A DNA stretch of 64,000 nucleotides from RBG-16-57-11 sp964503145 (GCA_964503145.1 CAZCYV010000008.1:86323-150322); one strand, 5' to 3'. Shown: positions 40,808 through 48,313, counted from the stretch's first letter. Numbers and translations are program-made. The notes: generated from the letters alone by a model not told the origin.

Positions 40808-40879
40808 TGAGCGTGGAAGGACTCGAACCTTCAACCAATGGCTTAAAAGGCCACTGCTCTGCCATTGAGCTACACGCCC
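40808..40879 (-). tRNA. tRNA-Lys(TTT)
   Basis: On the minus strand the 72-nt sequence reads GGGCGTG in the 5' acceptor with CACGCTC at the 3' end (one G-T pair), D arm AGCTC..GAGC, anticodon stem GTGGC/GCCAT and loop CTTTTAA (anticodon TTT, lysine), and T arm GAAGG-TTCGAGT-CCTTC. No CCA is encoded. The divergent thioredoxin promoter starts about 50 nt away. Confidence 0.95.
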
Positions 40880-40929
40880 GGTGATTTGCACGAGCATTCT
40901 ATCACGCTCATTCGGCGTCGTCAACGCCC

Positions 40930-40958
40930 TTGACTTTTCTGGTCGGGCTTGTTACCAT
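40930..40958 (+). promoter_or_regulatory. Promoter of the thioredoxin gene
   Basis: TTGACT (40930-40935), 17 nt spacer, TACCAT (40953-40958); about 45 nt of leader precede the ATG at 41010. Confidence 0.6.
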
Positions 40959-41009
40959 GTCCGGCGGTTGATATTTCAATTCGATAATTTGACAATATGG
41001 AGTGAAACG

Positions 41010-41336
41010 ATGGTCGATATCCCGAAGTTGAGCGAAGCCACTTTTCAGATCGAAGTCCTCGACGCCAGCACCCCGGTGCTGGTCGATTTCACTGCGGTGT
41101 GGTGTCAGCCATGCAAAATGCTCGACCCGGTCGTCAGGCAACTGGCGGACGAGTGGGCTGGCAAAGTGAAAGTGGTCAAGCTGGACGTGGATGACAACCC
41201 CCAACTGGCGATGGAGTACTCCGTGATGGGCGTACCCACGCTGATCTTGTTCAAAGGGGGCAAGCCTGTCGAGCGGTTGACCGGCTTCCAACCCAAAGAT
41301 CGGTTGCAGAAGAAGTTTTTGCCCCATTTGAACTGA
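41010..41336 (+). CDS. trxA: Thioredoxin
   Basis: A 108-aa protein with VLVDFTAVWCQPCKMLDPVVRQLADEW, where the redox pair is Cys32/Cys35 in WCQPC rather than the common WCGPC, and cis-Pro in VMGVPTLILFKGGKPVERLTGFQ. The GGAG box 6 nt before ATG 41010 and the promoter at 40930 support the start. The Gly to Gln change in the active site alters redox potential in other thioredoxins, so the partner set may differ. It is followed by a promoter and three small Cys-containing peptide genes. Confidence 0.92.
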   Translation: MVDIPKLSEATFQIEVLDASTPVLVDFTAVWCQPCKMLDPVVRQLADEWAGKVKVVKLDVDDNPQLAMEYSVMGVPTLILFKGGKPVERLTGFQPKDRLQKKFLPHLN

Positions 41337-41379
41337 ACATCTTGTCGTGCGGAAATCCCACATTACGTCATTCCGCCGA

Positions 41380-41409
41380 TTGCAACCTGCGGCATTTTGT
41401 TGGTAAGAT
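41380..41409 (+). promoter_or_regulatory. Promoter of the small-peptide operon
   Basis: TTGCAA (41380-41385), 18 nt spacer, TAAGAT (41404-41409). Downstream a perfect 8-bp inverted repeat CCTGGCGC (41428-41435)/GCGCCAGG (41458-41465) with a 22-nt loop lies in the leader. Confidence 0.55.
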
Positions 41410-41512
41410 AAATGGCAGCATGATTTTCCTGGCGCTGAACACCGCGGGTTGAGTACGGCGCCAGGGCCAATGTCGAAGAGAAGGATCGAATCACATACAG
41501 GAGATTGCCAGG

Positions 41513-41692
41513 ATGAAGGACGTTTCAGAAATCGAGAGCGGGGCGGCGGAAATCGGCCAGCCCACACCGCAACTGGCCGTGCGCAGCGACCTGCGCGCCG
41601 GCGCAGATGCGGATTGCGAGCTTGGAATCGGCTATTGGCGACGCGAGCTCAACTATTGGAAAGATCTCGCCCAGCAGCTTGGCTGCGCCTGA
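41513..41692 (+). CDS. Small peptide 1 of three (59 aa, motif VRSDLRAGADADC)
   Basis: MKDVSEIESGAAEIG, then a Pro/Gln-rich stretch, then VRSDLRAGADADC (residues 23-35) and the C-terminus GIGYWRRELNYWKDLAQQLGCA, an amphipathic Trp-rich helix with a terminal Cys. AGGAG 10 nt upstream of the ATG supports translation. The core motif (V/I)(R/K)(S/T)xLx(A/S)GA..C recurs near the start of the next two products. There is no signal peptide. I do not recognise a family; a RiPP-like precursor or a secreted peptide are possibilities only. Confidence 0.58.
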   Translation: MKDVSEIESGAAEIGQPTPQLAVRSDLRAGADADCELGIGYWRRELNYWKDLAQQLGCA

Positions 41693-41724
41693 GCGTCGTG
41701 AGCGAGATAAAGGAGCAACTACCG

Positions 41725-41922
41725 ATGAAAATCAAGACCTCTCTATGTGCAGGCGCCAGGGGCTGCAGCCCCGAAGCGCAGTGGTATATGCAAAAGGCTT
41801 TGGAGATGGAAGCCAAAGTGCGCAATTGTCAGGCAAATATCGCCAACCCGGTCGCGCCCGTGGCTCCACCGGTCGTGGGCGGCAGCTACACCTATCCCGA
41901 TCGCAGCGGCTGGTGCGGCTAA
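41725..41922 (+). CDS. Small Cys-containing peptide 2 of three (65 aa)
   Basis: It opens MKIKTSLCAGARGCSPEAQW, carrying the shared motif IKTSLCAGARGC at residues 3-14, then a helix MQKALEMEAKVRNC, and a Pro/Val/Ala-rich stretch (ANPVAPVAPPVVGG) ending SYTYPDRSGWCG. There are four Cys in 65 residues. AAGGAG lies 10 nt before the ATG. The shape, with a conserved N-terminus and a variable Cys/aromatic C-terminus, resembles peptide precursors, but no maturation enzyme is adjacent. Function unknown. Confidence 0.62.
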   Translation: MKIKTSLCAGARGCSPEAQWYMQKALEMEAKVRNCQANIANPVAPVAPPVVGGSYTYPDRSGWCG

Positions 41923-41962
41923 TCCGCTGCTGCTTTGGACGATTTGCTCTAAGGAGATGACG

Positions 41963-42148
41963 ATGAACGTACGTACCGACCTTCGTTCCGGCGCAGCGTG
42001 CTATGTGGTCCAGTCTGGCGACACGCTGAGCGGCATCGCCGCTCGCTTTGGCACCACCGTAGATGCCATCTGGCAATCCAACCGCACCACTATCGGCCCC
42101 AACCCAAACCTGATCCGGCCGGGGCAAAGGCTGTATATCCCGGGCTAG
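41963..42148 (+). CDS. Small LysM-domain protein, 3 of three (61 aa)
   Basis: It starts MNVRTDLRSGAACYVVQSGD, so the shared motif VRTDLRSGAAC leads straight into one LysM domain: YVVQSGDTLSGIAARFGTTVDAIWQSN, IRPGQRLYIPG. LysM binds peptidoglycan or related GlcNAc polymers. AAGGAG 6 nt before the ATG. No signal peptide is present, which is odd for a wall-binding domain and matches the two other members of the cassette. A terminator follows at 42174. Confidence 0.75.
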   Translation: MNVRTDLRSGAACYVVQSGDTLSGIAARFGTTVDAIWQSNRTTIGPNPNLIRPGQRLYIPG

Positions 42149-42173
42149 TCCGCACACCAATTGCAGGTTGATC

Positions 42174-42212
42174 AAGCGAGACGGTGGCGAAAATCACGGT
42201 CTCGCTTTTCCT
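42174..42212 (+). terminator. Terminator of the small-peptide operon
   Basis: AAGCGAGAC (42174-42182) and GTCTCGCTT (42199-42207) with an inner GTG/CAC helix, followed by TTTCC. Confidence 0.72.
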
Positions 42213-42287
42213 TTGTTCCCACCCGTCCGCTTCCCACAATTAACAAAGCTTAACGCAAATCGATCCTTCAGATTTAGATATCGGGTA

Positions 42288-42318
42288 TATAATTGTTATT
42301 GCAAGCTTTTGCAATAAC
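42288..42318 (+). promoter_or_regulatory. Promoter and Fur/Nur-type operator of the nickel-uptake operon
   Basis: TATAAT (42288-42293) is followed directly by the perfect 10-bp inverted repeat GTTATTGCAA (42295-42304) and TTGCAATAAC (42309-42318), spacer GCTT, covering the expected transcription start. TTGCAA-N-TTGCAA resembles the Nur box described for Streptomyces (spacing N5 there; N4 here). Confidence 0.75.
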
Positions 42319-42328
42319 CAGGATTCTT

Positions 42329-42754
42329 ATGCGCGACTCTCAAATAAGCAGACTTCGTTCGCAGGGCTATCGCCTGACGCCCCAACGCCTGGCGATTCTG
42401 AACATCCTGGAAAACGCCGGCAAGCACCTGACGCCTCAAGAAGTCTTTGATCGCGCCCAGAAGATGCTCCCCGGCATGACAGAGGCGACGGTTTACCGCA
42501 CATTGAACTTTCTTGCCGAGCAGGGGCTGGTGCTTGCTGCGCATGTTGGCAGCGGGCAATTAGTGTATGAAATTGCGGGTCACGAGCATCATCATCTGAT
42601 CTGCCGGCTGTGTGGCGCGACTCGCGAGATCGATCACACCGAGTTGCGCTCGCTCTATCAGCAGTTTCAGGCCAGCACAGGTTTTCAAATCGACAGCGTT
42701 CATCTCACCTTTTTTGGCCTGTGCCCAGCCTGCCAGAGCAAATCATCGCATTGA
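42329..42754 (+). CDS. Fur-family regulator, probably Nur-like (nickel)
   Basis: A 141-aa Fur-family protein: RLTPQRLAILNILENAGKHLTPQEVF, MTEATVYRTLNFLAEQGLVLAA, HEHHHLICRLCG and FFGLCPACQ. It is encoded directly before an ECF nickel/cobalt transporter and behind the palindrome that straddles its promoter, which is the arrangement of a nickel uptake regulator acting on its own operon. AGGA stands 5 nt before ATG 42329. Iron- or zinc-responsive alternatives cannot be excluded by sequence alone. Confidence 0.85.
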   Translation: MRDSQISRLRSQGYRLTPQRLAILNILENAGKHLTPQEVFDRAQKMLPGMTEATVYRTLNFLAEQGLVLAAHVGSGQLVYEIAGHEHHHLICRLCGATREIDHTELRSLYQQFQASTGFQIDSVHLTFFGLCPACQSKSSH

Positions 42755-42792
42755 AAATTTCAGCTCTTTCAACACCCTGAAAGGAGGATCCA

Positions 42793-43761
42793 ATGCTTGC
42801 AATGCCACTGTTTTCCCCCGAGCCGATGCACATTCCCGATGGCTTTTTGTCCGTTTTTGTCTCGGTCATCTTGTGGATTCTGAGCATCGCCGCTATCGCC
42901 TATTCTTTGAGGCGCGTCAACGAAGATTTAGGCGAGCGCCAGGTACCGCTGATGGGCGTCTTGGCTGCAGCGATCTTCGCCGGGCAGATGCTCAACTTCA
43001 CCGTGGTAGGCGGCACTTCCGGCCATCTGATGGGCGCCGCCCTGGCGACCATCTTGCTCGGCCCCTGGGCGGCGATTCTGGTGATGACCACCGTGGTGAG
43101 CGTCCAGGCGCTGATCTTTCAAGATGGCGGTCTGTTGGTGTTGGGTGCCAACATCTTCAATATGGGCGTGATCGGTGTGGCGGTGTCTTATTTCGTCTAT
43201 CCCACCATTCGACGCCTGGCGGGCGAGAAGAGTTGGGGCGTTTTTCTGGGCGGCTTCCTGGCTGCCTGGGCTTCGATCTTCATCGCCGCCCTGGCGGTTG
43301 CCCTGCAACTGGCCCTCTCGGGCACCTCGCCAGCAAATATCGCCATCCCAGCCATGGCCGGCATCCACGCGTTGATCGGGATTGGCGAAGGCCTGATCAC
43401 GGCTGGCGCTCTGGCGTTGATTTACGCCACCCGACCCGATCTGGTCAAGGCTGACTCGGGCCGGCAGACCGGCAGCGCAGCCCTGTGGGTGGTCGGCCTG
43501 GTCATCGCCGTTGTTCTGGCGATCGCCTCGCCGCTTGCTTCTGCCTATCCAGATGGCCTGGAATGGGTCGCCGAACAGCGCGGTTTCCTAGATGCAGCCC
43601 AGGAACCGGTCTATCAGATCATTCCCGATTACGTACTGCCCGGGGTCTCCAACGAGGCTCTGGCAACGATCCTGGCGGGGATCATTGGCACGCTGATCGT
43701 GTTTGGCATCGCAGTCGCCGTGGCTTATTCGAGGCGAAACCGCAAGGCCGCCCAAAGCTGA
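42793..43761 (+). CDS. ECF nickel/cobalt transporter substrate-binding component NikMN (CbiM-PDGLE fusion)
   Basis: A 322-aa membrane protein. PMHIPDGFLSVFVSV is the CbiM/NikM signature, followed by seven to eight helices and GGTSGHLMGAALATILLGPWAAILVMTTV. The C-terminal part has PDGLEWVAEQRGF and a helix, i.e. the PDGLE domain of NikN/CbiL fused on, so one gene supplies both M and N components. AAGGAGG precedes ATG 42793 by 5 nt, which would leave 11 residues before the metal-binding Met-His; a start at 42826 would expose Met-His but has no ribosome-binding site. Confidence 0.9.
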   Translation: MLAMPLFSPEPMHIPDGFLSVFVSVILWILSIAAIAYSLRRVNEDLGERQVPLMGVLAAAIFAGQMLNFTVVGGTSGHLMGAALATILLGPWAAILVMTTVVSVQALIFQDGGLLVLGANIFNMGVIGVAVSYFVYPTIRRLAGEKSWGVFLGGFLAAWASIFIAALAVALQLALSGTSPANIAIPAMAGIHALIGIGEGLITAGALALIYATRPDLVKADSGRQTGSAALWVVGLVIAVVLAIASPLASAYPDGLEWVAEQRGFLDAAQEPVYQIIPDYVLPGVSNEALATILAGIIGTLIVFGIAVAVAYSRRNRKAAQS

Positions 43762-43764
43762 TCT

Positions 43765-44571
43765 ATGCATATCCACTTCCTCGATCCGTACCAGGCCAGG
43801 CGCAGCGCCATCCACGAACTTGACCCGCGGGTCAAGTTCGTCCTGGCAGTGGCGCTCATCTTCACCACTGCGCTGACGCCCATTGGTGCCTGGCCAGCGT
43901 ACATTTTGCTCTTTGCGCTGGCGATTTCGGTGGCAGTGCTCTCCGAGTTGGGAGTGGGATTCGTTTTGCGAAGAGCCGTTTTAGCTCTACCATTCGTGCT
44001 GGCTGCCCTGCCGGTGATCTTCACCGTCAAAGGAGCAGCCCTGTTCAGCCTGCCCATCGGCCCGTGGACCCTCACAGTGACCATCCCAGGCCTGGAACGG
44101 TTCATGAGCATCGCCTTGAAATCCTGGATTTCGGTGCAAGTTGCGATTGTGCTGGCTGCTAGCACCACTTTTCCCGACCTGCTGGTCGCCATGCGCGCGG
44201 TGCGTGTGCCGCGCCTGCTGGTGGCAATTTTCGGCCTGATGTGGCGCTATCTGTTCGTCTTTGCAGATGAAGCCTTGCGCCTGATCCGGGCGCGGACTGC
44301 GCGCAGCGGCGAGGCCGATCAGCCCGGTTTGAAGACCGGCGGCAGCGTGTTCTGGCGAGCGCGCGTCGCCGGGGGAATGGCGGGCAATCTGTTCTTGCGC
44401 GCCTTCGAGCGCAGCGACCGCATCTACATGGCGATGCTGGCGCGGGGCTACGATGGCGAGGTGCGGACAGCGCCGCTGCCCAGGTTGCGTCCTGCCGACT
44501 GGATGGTGCTGATCGGTGCTTTAGCCATCTTCGTTTCTCTGCTGGTTTTCGCGTTGATCTTCTGGGGTTGA
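43765..44571 (+). CDS. ECF transporter T component (CbiQ/NikQ)
   Basis: A 268-aa membrane protein that couples the substrate component to the ATPase. HELDPRVKFVLAVALIFTTAL is the CbiQ start, and EALRLIRARTARSG with AFERSDRIYMAMLARGYDGEVRT supplies the two coupling helices with the Arg/Gly motif of T components. It starts 3 nt after NikMN and is followed by the ATPase gene. Confidence 0.92.
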   Translation: MHIHFLDPYQARRSAIHELDPRVKFVLAVALIFTTALTPIGAWPAYILLFALAISVAVLSELGVGFVLRRAVLALPFVLAALPVIFTVKGAALFSLPIGPWTLTVTIPGLERFMSIALKSWISVQVAIVLAASTTFPDLLVAMRAVRVPRLLVAIFGLMWRYLFVFADEALRLIRARTARSGEADQPGLKTGGSVFWRARVAGGMAGNLFLRAFERSDRIYMAMLARGYDGEVRTAPLPRLRPADWMVLIGALAIFVSLLVFALIFWG

Positions 44572-44585
44572 GATTTGGAACAGCG

Positions 44586-45299
44586 ATGCATCACTCGATT
44601 GAAATCGATAACCTGACATTTTCCTATCCCGATGGCCACAAGGCCTTGAACGGCGTCTCGTTGCACATCAAACCGTGCGAGAAGGTCGCCCTGGTCGGAC
44701 CCAATGGCGCGGGCAAGTCCACTCTGATTTTGCACCTGAATGGCATCCTGGAGGGCCAAAGCGGCGCAGTATGCGTGGCGGGCTTGCCGGTGATCAAGCC
44801 CAACTACGGCAAGGTGCGCGCCCGTGTCGGCCTGGTATTCCAAAACCCGGATGACCAGCTCTTTTCCCCGACAGTGTATGAAGATGTCGCCTTCGGGCCG
44901 CTTTATCAGGGGCTGCCGATAGATCAGGTGCGCCAGCGGGTGGAGGAAGCCCTGGCGGTGGTGCATATGAGCGGCTATGCCAATCGTGTTTCACACCATC
45001 TGAGCATGGGGGAGAAGAAGCGCATCGCCATCGCCACTGTGCTTTCGATGAGGCCAGAAGTGTTGGTGCTGGATGAGCCGACCGCCGGGCTGGACCCGCG
45101 CGCCCGCCGCTCGTTAATCCGCCTGCTGGACGAACTGGACATTACCATGCTGGTTTCTTCCCATGACATGCTGATGGTGCGCGAGATTTTCCCCCGTATG
45201 GTGATCATGGACGAAGGGCGCATTGTCGCTGACGGGCCGACAGAGGCGCTGATGAACGACGAGGCGCTGCTCAACGCCCACGGTCTGGAGAAGCCGTAA
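44586..45299 (+). CDS. ECF transporter ATPase (CbiO/NikO)
   Basis: A 237-aa ABC ATPase. Walker A ALVGPNGAGKST, Q-loop VFQNPDDQLFSPTVYEDVAFGP, signature HLSMGEKKRIAIA (LSGGE usually; here LSMGE), Walker B EVLVLDEPTAGLD and SSHD as the switch. It drives nickel/cobalt uptake with NikMN and the T component. ATG 44586 matches the family start (IEIDNLTFSYPDG); a TTG at 44568 overlaps the CbiQ stop but adds six residues with no support. A homodimer of this one ATPase is expected. Confidence 0.93.
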   Translation: MHHSIEIDNLTFSYPDGHKALNGVSLHIKPCEKVALVGPNGAGKSTLILHLNGILEGQSGAVCVAGLPVIKPNYGKVRARVGLVFQNPDDQLFSPTVYEDVAFGPLYQGLPIDQVRQRVEEALAVVHMSGYANRVSHHLSMGEKKRIAIATVLSMRPEVLVLDEPTAGLDPRARRSLIRLLDELDITMLVSSHDMLMVREIFPRMVIMDEGRIVADGPTEALMNDEALLNAHGLEKP

Positions 45300-45316
45300 A
45301 CTCAGCCCGCAGGCAG

Positions 45317-46345
45317 CTATTCTCCTCCCATCAGCCACAACCAGGCGTTGTCGAACTCACACTGCGTGCGGCCGGACTGGGCAACTACGCCCAGGGCGAC
45401 AAAGCCGCGCTCGAAGTCCTTATCCAGCGTCTGCCATAGCCTCAATCGCTCATTGTATTCTTGCTTCAACTGATTGACCAGCTGGTGATATTCGGCGAGC
45501 GCCTGCCGGTAGGCGGCCGCTATCGCCGGATCAATCAGCAAAGCCGGCCGAATGGGCGGATCGGGCAGAGCAAGCGGCGGCAGCGGGGCGTTTGGATCGG
45601 CTTCGCCAAGTTTCGTGCCATTGGAGTAGATCGTGAAGATCGAACCCTGGCCGACCACGGTCAGACGGTTGGTGGCGCCATTGCTGGCGTCGAACTGCGG
45701 GTCGATGCCGTTGGCGTAGAAGTCCTTTGCAACCACCAACTGGCCCTGGGACATCACGGCAAAGAAGACACGCCCATTGGTCAGGCGCGAGGCTACCACC
45801 ATATACTGGCTGGGGGCCTCCTTTTTGCCGTCCGAGCGGAATACAAAACCACAGCCCGAACCTCCGTACTCCGTGTCCCAGGTGATGTCCGACGATAGGA
45901 CGAAGTCATAGACCACCGTCAGCGGGAAGGCGGTCTCGAACTTCGAGCCATGGTACTCGTCCACTTCCAGACGCAGGGGTGGGTGAATCCATCCCAGCTC
46001 TCCCTGCTGCGGGTCCACGCCATACAGCGAAAGTTCTGCGCGGATGGGCGCGATCTCGGTCTCGGTCGCACCGATCTCGGCCACAGCGACCGTCGGCATG
46101 ACTTCCTGGGTAGATTGAGCCACGGGGGCAGTCTCGGTTGCGTCGGGCTGCGCCTGCTCCGCCTGGCGCGTGGCCAGAATCCTGGCGGCAACTGTGGCAT
46201 TGCTGACGATGGATGTGCCGAGCGACCGCGCAGTCGCCTCGATCTCATCTCCAGATTCCCGCGCGGTGAAGCTACAGGCCAGCATGACGGCAAACAATGT
46301 CGTTCCAAGACACATCAACATTATGTGACGACTTCTCATGATCAC
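45317..46345 (-). CDS. Hypothetical lipoprotein
   Basis: A 342-aa product with a lipoprotein signal (MLMCLGTTLFAVMLAC). Residues 40-110 are a low-complexity Ala/Thr/Glu/Pro linker. The later part (residues about 120-260) has strands resembling a concanavalin-like sandwich: GWIHPPLRLEVDEYHG, SSDITWDTEYGGSGCGFVFRSDG, NRLTVVGQGSIFTIYSNGTKLGE. A coiled-coil-like stretch (YHQLVNQLKQEYNERLRLW) follows. The function is unknown. Its 3' end lies 17 nt from the CbiO stop, convergent. Confidence 0.65.
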   Translation of the reverse strand: MIMRSRHIMLMCLGTTLFAVMLACSFTARESGDEIEATARSLGTSIVSNATVAARILATRQAEQAQPDATETAPVAQSTQEVMPTVAVAEIGATETEIAPIRAELSLYGVDPQQGELGWIHPPLRLEVDEYHGSKFETAFPLTVVYDFVLSSDITWDTEYGGSGCGFVFRSDGKKEAPSQYMVVASRLTNGRVFFAVMSQGQLVVAKDFYANGIDPQFDASNGATNRLTVVGQGSIFTIYSNGTKLGEADPNAPLPPLALPDPPIRPALLIDPAIAAAYRQALAEYHQLVNQLKQEYNERLRLWQTLDKDFERGFVALGVVAQSGRTQCEFDNAWLWLMGGE

Positions 46346-46558
46346 CGACCCTGTTCCCTTCGCAATCCCATCCAGCGCAAAACTGGACTAAACAGACTGA
46401 TATTATGGCAAATTATATCCTACGAGAGATCGGTGTCAAGGAAAATTCGAACCCTGCGGAGCAGAGGGTATGAACCGACGCAACTCCGAGTGTGCTTTCC
46501 AGCGTGCTTTCCATGGAATATCCCAGCACAATCATCTCGGCAGTAGCATGGTTAAAAC
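46346..46558. other. Upstream region of the lipoprotein gene
   Basis: This stretch has no plausible coding sequence and no tRNA. It should hold the minus-strand promoter of the lipoprotein gene; a TTGACA-like element occurs on the minus strand near 46440-46435 (TTGACACC). Only this element is suggestive. Confidence 0.4.
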
Positions 46559-46588
46559 AAAACTCTTCCGGCAAAACGGAAGAGTTTT
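46559..46588 (-). terminator. Terminator of the mevalonate operon
   Basis: Perfect 12-bp stem AAAACTCTTCCG/CGGAAGAGTTTT with a 6-nt loop; on the minus strand it runs into GTTTTAAC. It lies 22 nt after the DUF35 stop. Confidence 0.82.
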
Positions 46589-46610
46589 GAAACCTGAAAG
46601 CAGAGCCAGG

Positions 46611-47021
46611 CTAAGCGGCTTGCCGCTCTAGCACCGGTCGAAACTTATAGCCATACACGATCATCCCGCGCTCGTCGCCATCCTGGCGTAGCCTGCGGGT
46701 GACCATCTCGACCGGCGCGCCGATCTGCACCGGCTGGTCGCCCAGGTCGGTTAATTGAGCGGTGACGATCGGGCCTTCCTCCAGCTTGACCAGCGCCACA
46801 GTGTAAGGTGCGTATTCTTCATAACCGGCGGGAGGCTCATAAACGGTGGTGTAGGAATACACCTCGCCTCGGCCGCTGAAATGGAACAGCGTCTTGGCTT
46901 CTTTGCCGCATTCCGGGCACACATCGCGCGGCGGGAAGAGTTTGGCCTCGCAGTGAGGGCAGACTTCACCCACCAGAGCGTAACGTTGCTTGCGCAGGCG
47001 CCAGTGTCGTGAGATTTCCAT
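46611..47021 (-). CDS. DUF35 Zn-ribbon/OB-fold protein of the mevalonate operon
   Basis: A 136-aa protein: rubredoxin-like zinc ribbon CPHCEAKLFPPRDVCPECG and an OB-fold with GRGEVYSYTTVYEPPAGYEEYAPYTVALVKLEEGPIV. DUF35 proteins bind the CoA part of substrates and scaffold the archaeal thiolase/HMG-CoA synthase complex, and also pair with thiolase-like aldolases. It is last in a four-gene operon with reductase, synthase and thiolase-like protein, so it likely joins that complex. All four Cys are present. Confidence 0.92.
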   Translation of the reverse strand: MEISRHWRLRKQRYALVGEVCPHCEAKLFPPRDVCPECGKEAKTLFHFSGRGEVYSYTTVYEPPAGYEEYAPYTVALVKLEEGPIVTAQLTDLGDQPVQIGAPVEMVTRRLRQDGDERGMIVYGYKFRPVLERQAA

Positions 47022-47132
47022 AGTTGTGTTCTCCTTCTACACGATCATTACCAATGATTACAGGAGCGATTCTAGTGTTGCGGGGCTATCAAGAACTATC
47101 AACTCGCCAAACAAGCTCGAAAGGCGACCCTG

Positions 47133-48305
47133 TTAGTCCAGCGCCTCCAGCACGTGAGCCACCGCTGCGGACGCCGGGCCGCCCAGGCACTGGATCAGCG
47201 CCCGATGCGCGTCGGGAATCTGGTTGGGGCCAGCTTCTCCGCGCAACTGCAGAGCCGCCTCCACCGCCTGATAGACGCCAGCCGCCCCGCCAGGGTTGCC
47301 ACGCGCCTTCATCCCGCCCATGGTGCTGATCGGCATGGAGCCGCTCAGGCTGATCTCGGCGGGCGCAGCCCCATTTTGGGCCAGCTTCCAGCCGCCGCCG
47401 CGCCCGGCAAAGCCCGCCGCCTCCAGCGAGAGCACAGCGTAGATCGAAAAGGCATCATGCAGCTCGAATAAATCCACCTGCAGCGGGGTAATGCGCGCCT
47501 TCTGGCAGGCGCGTTCCACCGAAATGCGCGCCGCCTCAAAGGCCAGCGGATCCGGCCGGTCGTGCAGCGCCAGGGCGTCGGTGGCCATGCTCGAGCCGGC
47601 GATGCGCACCAGGCGGTGCGGATAACCGGGCGGCAGCAGCTTGGGCCGGGTAAGCACCAGCGCCGCGGCGCCATCGGCGTAGGGGGCGACATCGAACATG
47701 TTCAGCAGATCGCTGACCATGCCGGCGCGATTGTAAGCCTCCAGGCTGATCGCCTTGCGGAACATGGCGTTCGGATTGCCCACGCCATTGGCATGGGCGA
47801 CCAGTGGAAAGCCGGCAAAGGCTTCGCGCGGCGTCTCGTGCTCGTGCATATAGCGGCGCATCAGCAGCGCCGCCTGAGCGGTAGGCGTCAGGCCTTGAAC
47901 GGCCTCGTAATCGCTATCGCTGATGGTCGCCAGTGCGGCATCCACCGCCGATCCAATCACATCTGAGAACTTCTCCACGCCGACTACCAGGGCCACTTCC
48001 ACCTGACCCGAAGCCACTGCCATATAGCCAGCGCGCAAGGCAGCGCCGCCCGAAGCGCCGCCAGCTTCCAGGGTATAGGCCTCGATGCCGGTCAATCCGG
48101 CGAAGTCTGCCAGCAGCGCCCCCAGATGCGCCTGCCGTGAAAGCTGCGGAGCGAGCATGTTGCCCACGAACAGCGCCTGGGGACGCAGACCGCCGGCGTC
48201 CAGCGTCGCCGCTTCGATGGCCGCAAAGCCCAACTCGCGCAGCGACTTATCCCAATGTTCTTCCACAGCGGTCTGGCCGATGCCAGCGATCACCACTTCC
48301 GTCAT
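47133..48305 (-). CDS. Thiolase-like protein (SCP-x/archaeal type) without the nucleophilic Cys
   Basis: A 390-aa protein of the archaeal thiolase family: MTEVVIAGIGQTAVEEHWDKSL, the VGNMLAPQLSRQAHLGALLADFAG stretch and ELHDAFSIYAVLSLE (HDAF His kept). Where archaeal acetoacetyl-CoA thiolases have EAACASGG it reads EAGGASGG, so the nucleophilic Cys is Gly, and the GHxxGATG His is Asn (ARGNPGGAAG). The classical Claisen chemistry is therefore unlikely. Its position with HMG-CoA synthase and DUF35 suggests a structural role or other chemistry in the complex. The gene starts 9 nt before HMG-CoA synthase ends. Confidence 0.86.
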   Translation of the reverse strand: MTEVVIAGIGQTAVEEHWDKSLRELGFAAIEAATLDAGGLRPQALFVGNMLAPQLSRQAHLGALLADFAGLTGIEAYTLEAGGASGGAALRAGYMAVASGQVEVALVVGVEKFSDVIGSAVDAALATISDSDYEAVQGLTPTAQAALLMRRYMHEHETPREAFAGFPLVAHANGVGNPNAMFRKAISLEAYNRAGMVSDLLNMFDVAPYADGAAALVLTRPKLLPPGYPHRLVRIAGSSMATDALALHDRPDPLAFEAARISVERACQKARITPLQVDLFELHDAFSIYAVLSLEAAGFAGRGGGWKLAQNGAAPAEISLSGSMPISTMGGMKARGNPGGAAGVYQAVEAALQLRGEAGPNQIPDAHRALIQCLGGPASAAVAHVLEALD

Positions 48306-48313
48306 AGATGCCT

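Noticed and set aside
46436..46500. Possible tRNA fragment (minus strand, GGGTTCGAATTT near 46445)
   Set aside because: The bases flanking the T-loop-like motif do not pair and no anticodon arm or acceptor can be found.
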